Shown: in pieces, positions 62,714-64,000 of the stretch
Layout: every line of letters begins with the position of its first letter
Numbering within the stretch: the first letter of the stretch is position 1
Assembly: GCF_030064065.1 (NCBI RefSeq)
Contig: NZ_CP125946.1
Location: forward strand, 1,488,001-1,552,000
DNA: 64,000 nt
Origin: Rothia sp. SD9660Na
Lineage (GTDB): Bacteria; Actinomycetota; Actinomycetes; Actinomycetales; Micrococcaceae
Reading direction: 5' to 3'
Position numbers and translations under genes: made by a program
Notes under the pieces: model-generated
What the model saw: only the letters and a program-made list of their open reading frames with translations
What the model was told of the DNA's origin: nothing
Database searches by the model: none

Positions 62714-63924
62714 GTTACGTACTCAAGGTCTACCCCAGGTTTTCTGAAACCTTCGTGGTCACCGAGATTTTGGCGCGTGAAGCTGCCGGTGAAGACCTCA
62801 GTATTTACGCCCTTCGCCCCACGACCGATACCCGTTTTCACCCCGAACTGGCCCGCGTCCAGGCACCTGTTACCTGGATTCCACGTGCTAGCCAGTCAGC
62901 TAGGTTCTGGGAGCAAATCGCCCATTCCCTTCCCACCGCAGCAATGCGCGAGCGCTTTGGCCGTATTCTCCCCCAGCTGCTAGAACTTTCTGCCTCAGAT
63001 GTGCTACAGGGCGTGACACTGGCTCAGCGCATCCAGCAGGACGGCATTACCCACCTTCATGCCCATTTTGCGTCTTTAGCTGGGCGTATGGCCTGGGTTG
63101 CCCACCAGCTCACAGGTATTCCCTACACGGTCACCACCCACGCTAAAGATATTTTCCATGAGTCGGTTGATATGACCTGGCTTCGCCGGATCTGCGGCGA
63201 TGCCCAACACACGATCGCCATTTCCCGCTACAACCAGCAGTACCTCAACCGGGTGCTTGAGGGTACCGGCGCTAACGTCGTGCTGCAGTACAACGCTCTG
63301 GAGCTCGACCGCTTCCCCTATGCTGCTCCCCCTCGCCCCCAGCCCGATCAGCCCCTGCAGGTGGTTGCAGTCGGCAGGCACGTTACAAAAAAGGGCTTTG
63401 CCGAGCTGCTGGATGCTCTCAAGCTCACCGTAGAGCGGGGGCTGGACGTCCGCCTCACCCTCGGTGGGTCAGGCGAGCTGACCCCGGCTCTCAAGCAGCA
63501 GGTAGCTGAGCTTGACCTGGGCGACAGGGTTACCTTCCCCGGGCCCCTGACCCAGCAGGAGGTACGCGAGCTTCTTGCCGATGCCCACGTCTTCGCTGCC
63601 CCCTGCATCCCGGCAGCCGACGGCAACATGGACGGCCTACCCACCGTCGTCCTTGAAGCCATGGCAAGCGGTGCCCCGGTGATTGCCACCAGCGTGACCG
63701 GTCTGCCCGAGGTCGTACACGACCGAGAAACCGGTCTGCTACTGGAACCCAAAGATATTACCGGCCTGGCTGATGCTCTTGAGGCGGTAGCAACCGGCCA
63801 GGTCGATACCCTGGCGCTGTCCCGTGCCGCCCGCGCACTCATCGAGCAGTCTTTCGATAGCCGCGCCCAGGCCCGGGCCCTGGCCGCTTTGAACCAGCCC
63901 TCTAATCACGAAGGAAAGAAATAA
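62701..63924 (+). CDS. Glycosyltransferase family 4
   Basis: A 407-residue GT4 enzyme. N-terminal GYVLKVYPRFSETFVVTEIL is the signature of exopolysaccharide-type GT4 transferases. Donor-site features are VVAVGRHVTKKGFAELLDAL and the EX7E region VVLEAMASGAPVIATSVTG then LPEVV. GAGGAC precedes the ATG. It overlaps the upstream transferase and is followed after two bases by another transferase. Confidence 0.88.
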   Translation: MPRIGYVLKVYPRFSETFVVTEILAREAAGEDLSIYALRPTTDTRFHPELARVQAPVTWIPRASQSARFWEQIAHSLPTAAMRERFGRILPQLLELSASDVLQGVTLAQRIQQDGITHLHAHFASLAGRMAWVAHQLTGIPYTVTTHAKDIFHESVDMTWLRRICGDAQHTIAISRYNQQYLNRVLEGTGANVVLQYNALELDRFPYAAPPRPQPDQPLQVVAVGRHVTKKGFAELLDALKLTVERGLDVRLTLGGSGELTPALKQQVAELDLGDRVTFPGPLTQQEVRELLADAHVFAAPCIPAADGNMDGLPTVVLEAMASGAPVIATSVTGLPEVVHDRETGLLLEPKDITGLADALEAVATGQVDTLALSRAARALIEQSFDSRAQARALAALNQPSNHEGKK

Positions 63925-63926
63925 TC

Positions 63927-64000
63927 ATGCGTATTGCCTATGTTTGTGTAGACCCGGGCATTCCCGTTTTTGGTAGCAAGGGGGCTTCAGTCCATATTCA
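63927..64000 (+). CDS. Glycosyltransferase, partial (cut by window end)
   Basis: Only the first 24 residues are present: MRIAYVCVDPGIPVFGSKGA and SVHI. The segment GSKGASVHI is typical of GT4 transferase N-termini. It starts two bases after the preceding gene, with AAGGAAAG as binding site. The third member of the glycosyltransferase run. Confidence 0.72.
   Translation, partial: MRIAYVCVDPGIPVFGSKGASVHI

Overview
The window looks like a chromosomal segment of an actinobacterium of the family Micrococcaceae, most likely Rothia or a close relative. The base composition is moderately high in G+C. The markers are actinobacterial: DUF4193, SepH, WhiB1, a PdtaS-type kinase, DUF4191 and DUF4192 proteins, Rv3235 homologue, GlnE with two glutamine synthetases, polyphosphate glucokinase, and a tmRNA whose tag reads AESKRTDFALAA. 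No prophage, insertion sequence, CRISPR array, rRNA or tRNA gene was recognised. The assignment to genus is inference.

Layout. 1-8.2 kb: a conserved actinobacterial block (DUF4193, SepH, a nucleotide pyrophosphatase-like enzyme, DUF5998) and a large GNAT/acyl-CoA-synthetase fusion. 8.2-10.8 kb: small membrane proteins, an AT-rich stretch with a broken PucR-type regulator, and a methyltransferase. 11-13.8 kb: ribosome rescue and release (tmRNA, smpB, prfB); ftsE and ftsX are not between prfB and smpB. 13.8-18.5 kb: a seven-gene Tad/Flp pilus operon. 18.7-23.6 kb: a galactofuranan operon (UDP-galactopyranose mutase, a GlfT2-like transferase and a two-gene ABC exporter). 23.9-27.7 kb: an orphan EssC/EccC-like type VII ATPase with no substrate or partner genes nearby. 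28.3-32.3 kb: WhiB1, a PdtaS kinase, and the second half of the pilus machinery (CpaE-like and CpaB-like). 32.5-39.1 kb: a BldC-like regulator, a LysM protein, Rv3235, the principal sigma factor, DUF4192 and a PAC2 protein. 39.4-49.4 kb: leucyl aminopeptidase, E3 and E2 subunits of 2-oxo acid dehydrogenase, a pseudokinase, and LipB/LipA, which together make and use lipoate. 49.4-59.4 kb: a nitrogen block (glnA with GlnR-like boxes, glnE, glnA2) with an acetolactate decarboxylase, panB and two copies of a dispersed intergenic repeat. 59.5-64 kb: methionine aminopeptidase, polyphosphate glucokinase and a run of glycosyltransferases cut by the window end.

The observations most worth following are: (1) the word GCGTCCGC, present in at least 22 copies spread evenly on both strands, in a genome carrying a Tad pilus of the kind linked to natural transformation in Micrococcus; (2) a roughly 100-bp inverted-repeat-ended element in direct orientation around glnE-glnA2-panB; (3) the orphan EssC-like ATPase behind a 28-bp imperfect palindrome; and (4) the split pilus locus. 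Start codons were moved from the longest reading frame wherever a ribosome binding site and family homology argued for it; these choices are stated per gene.
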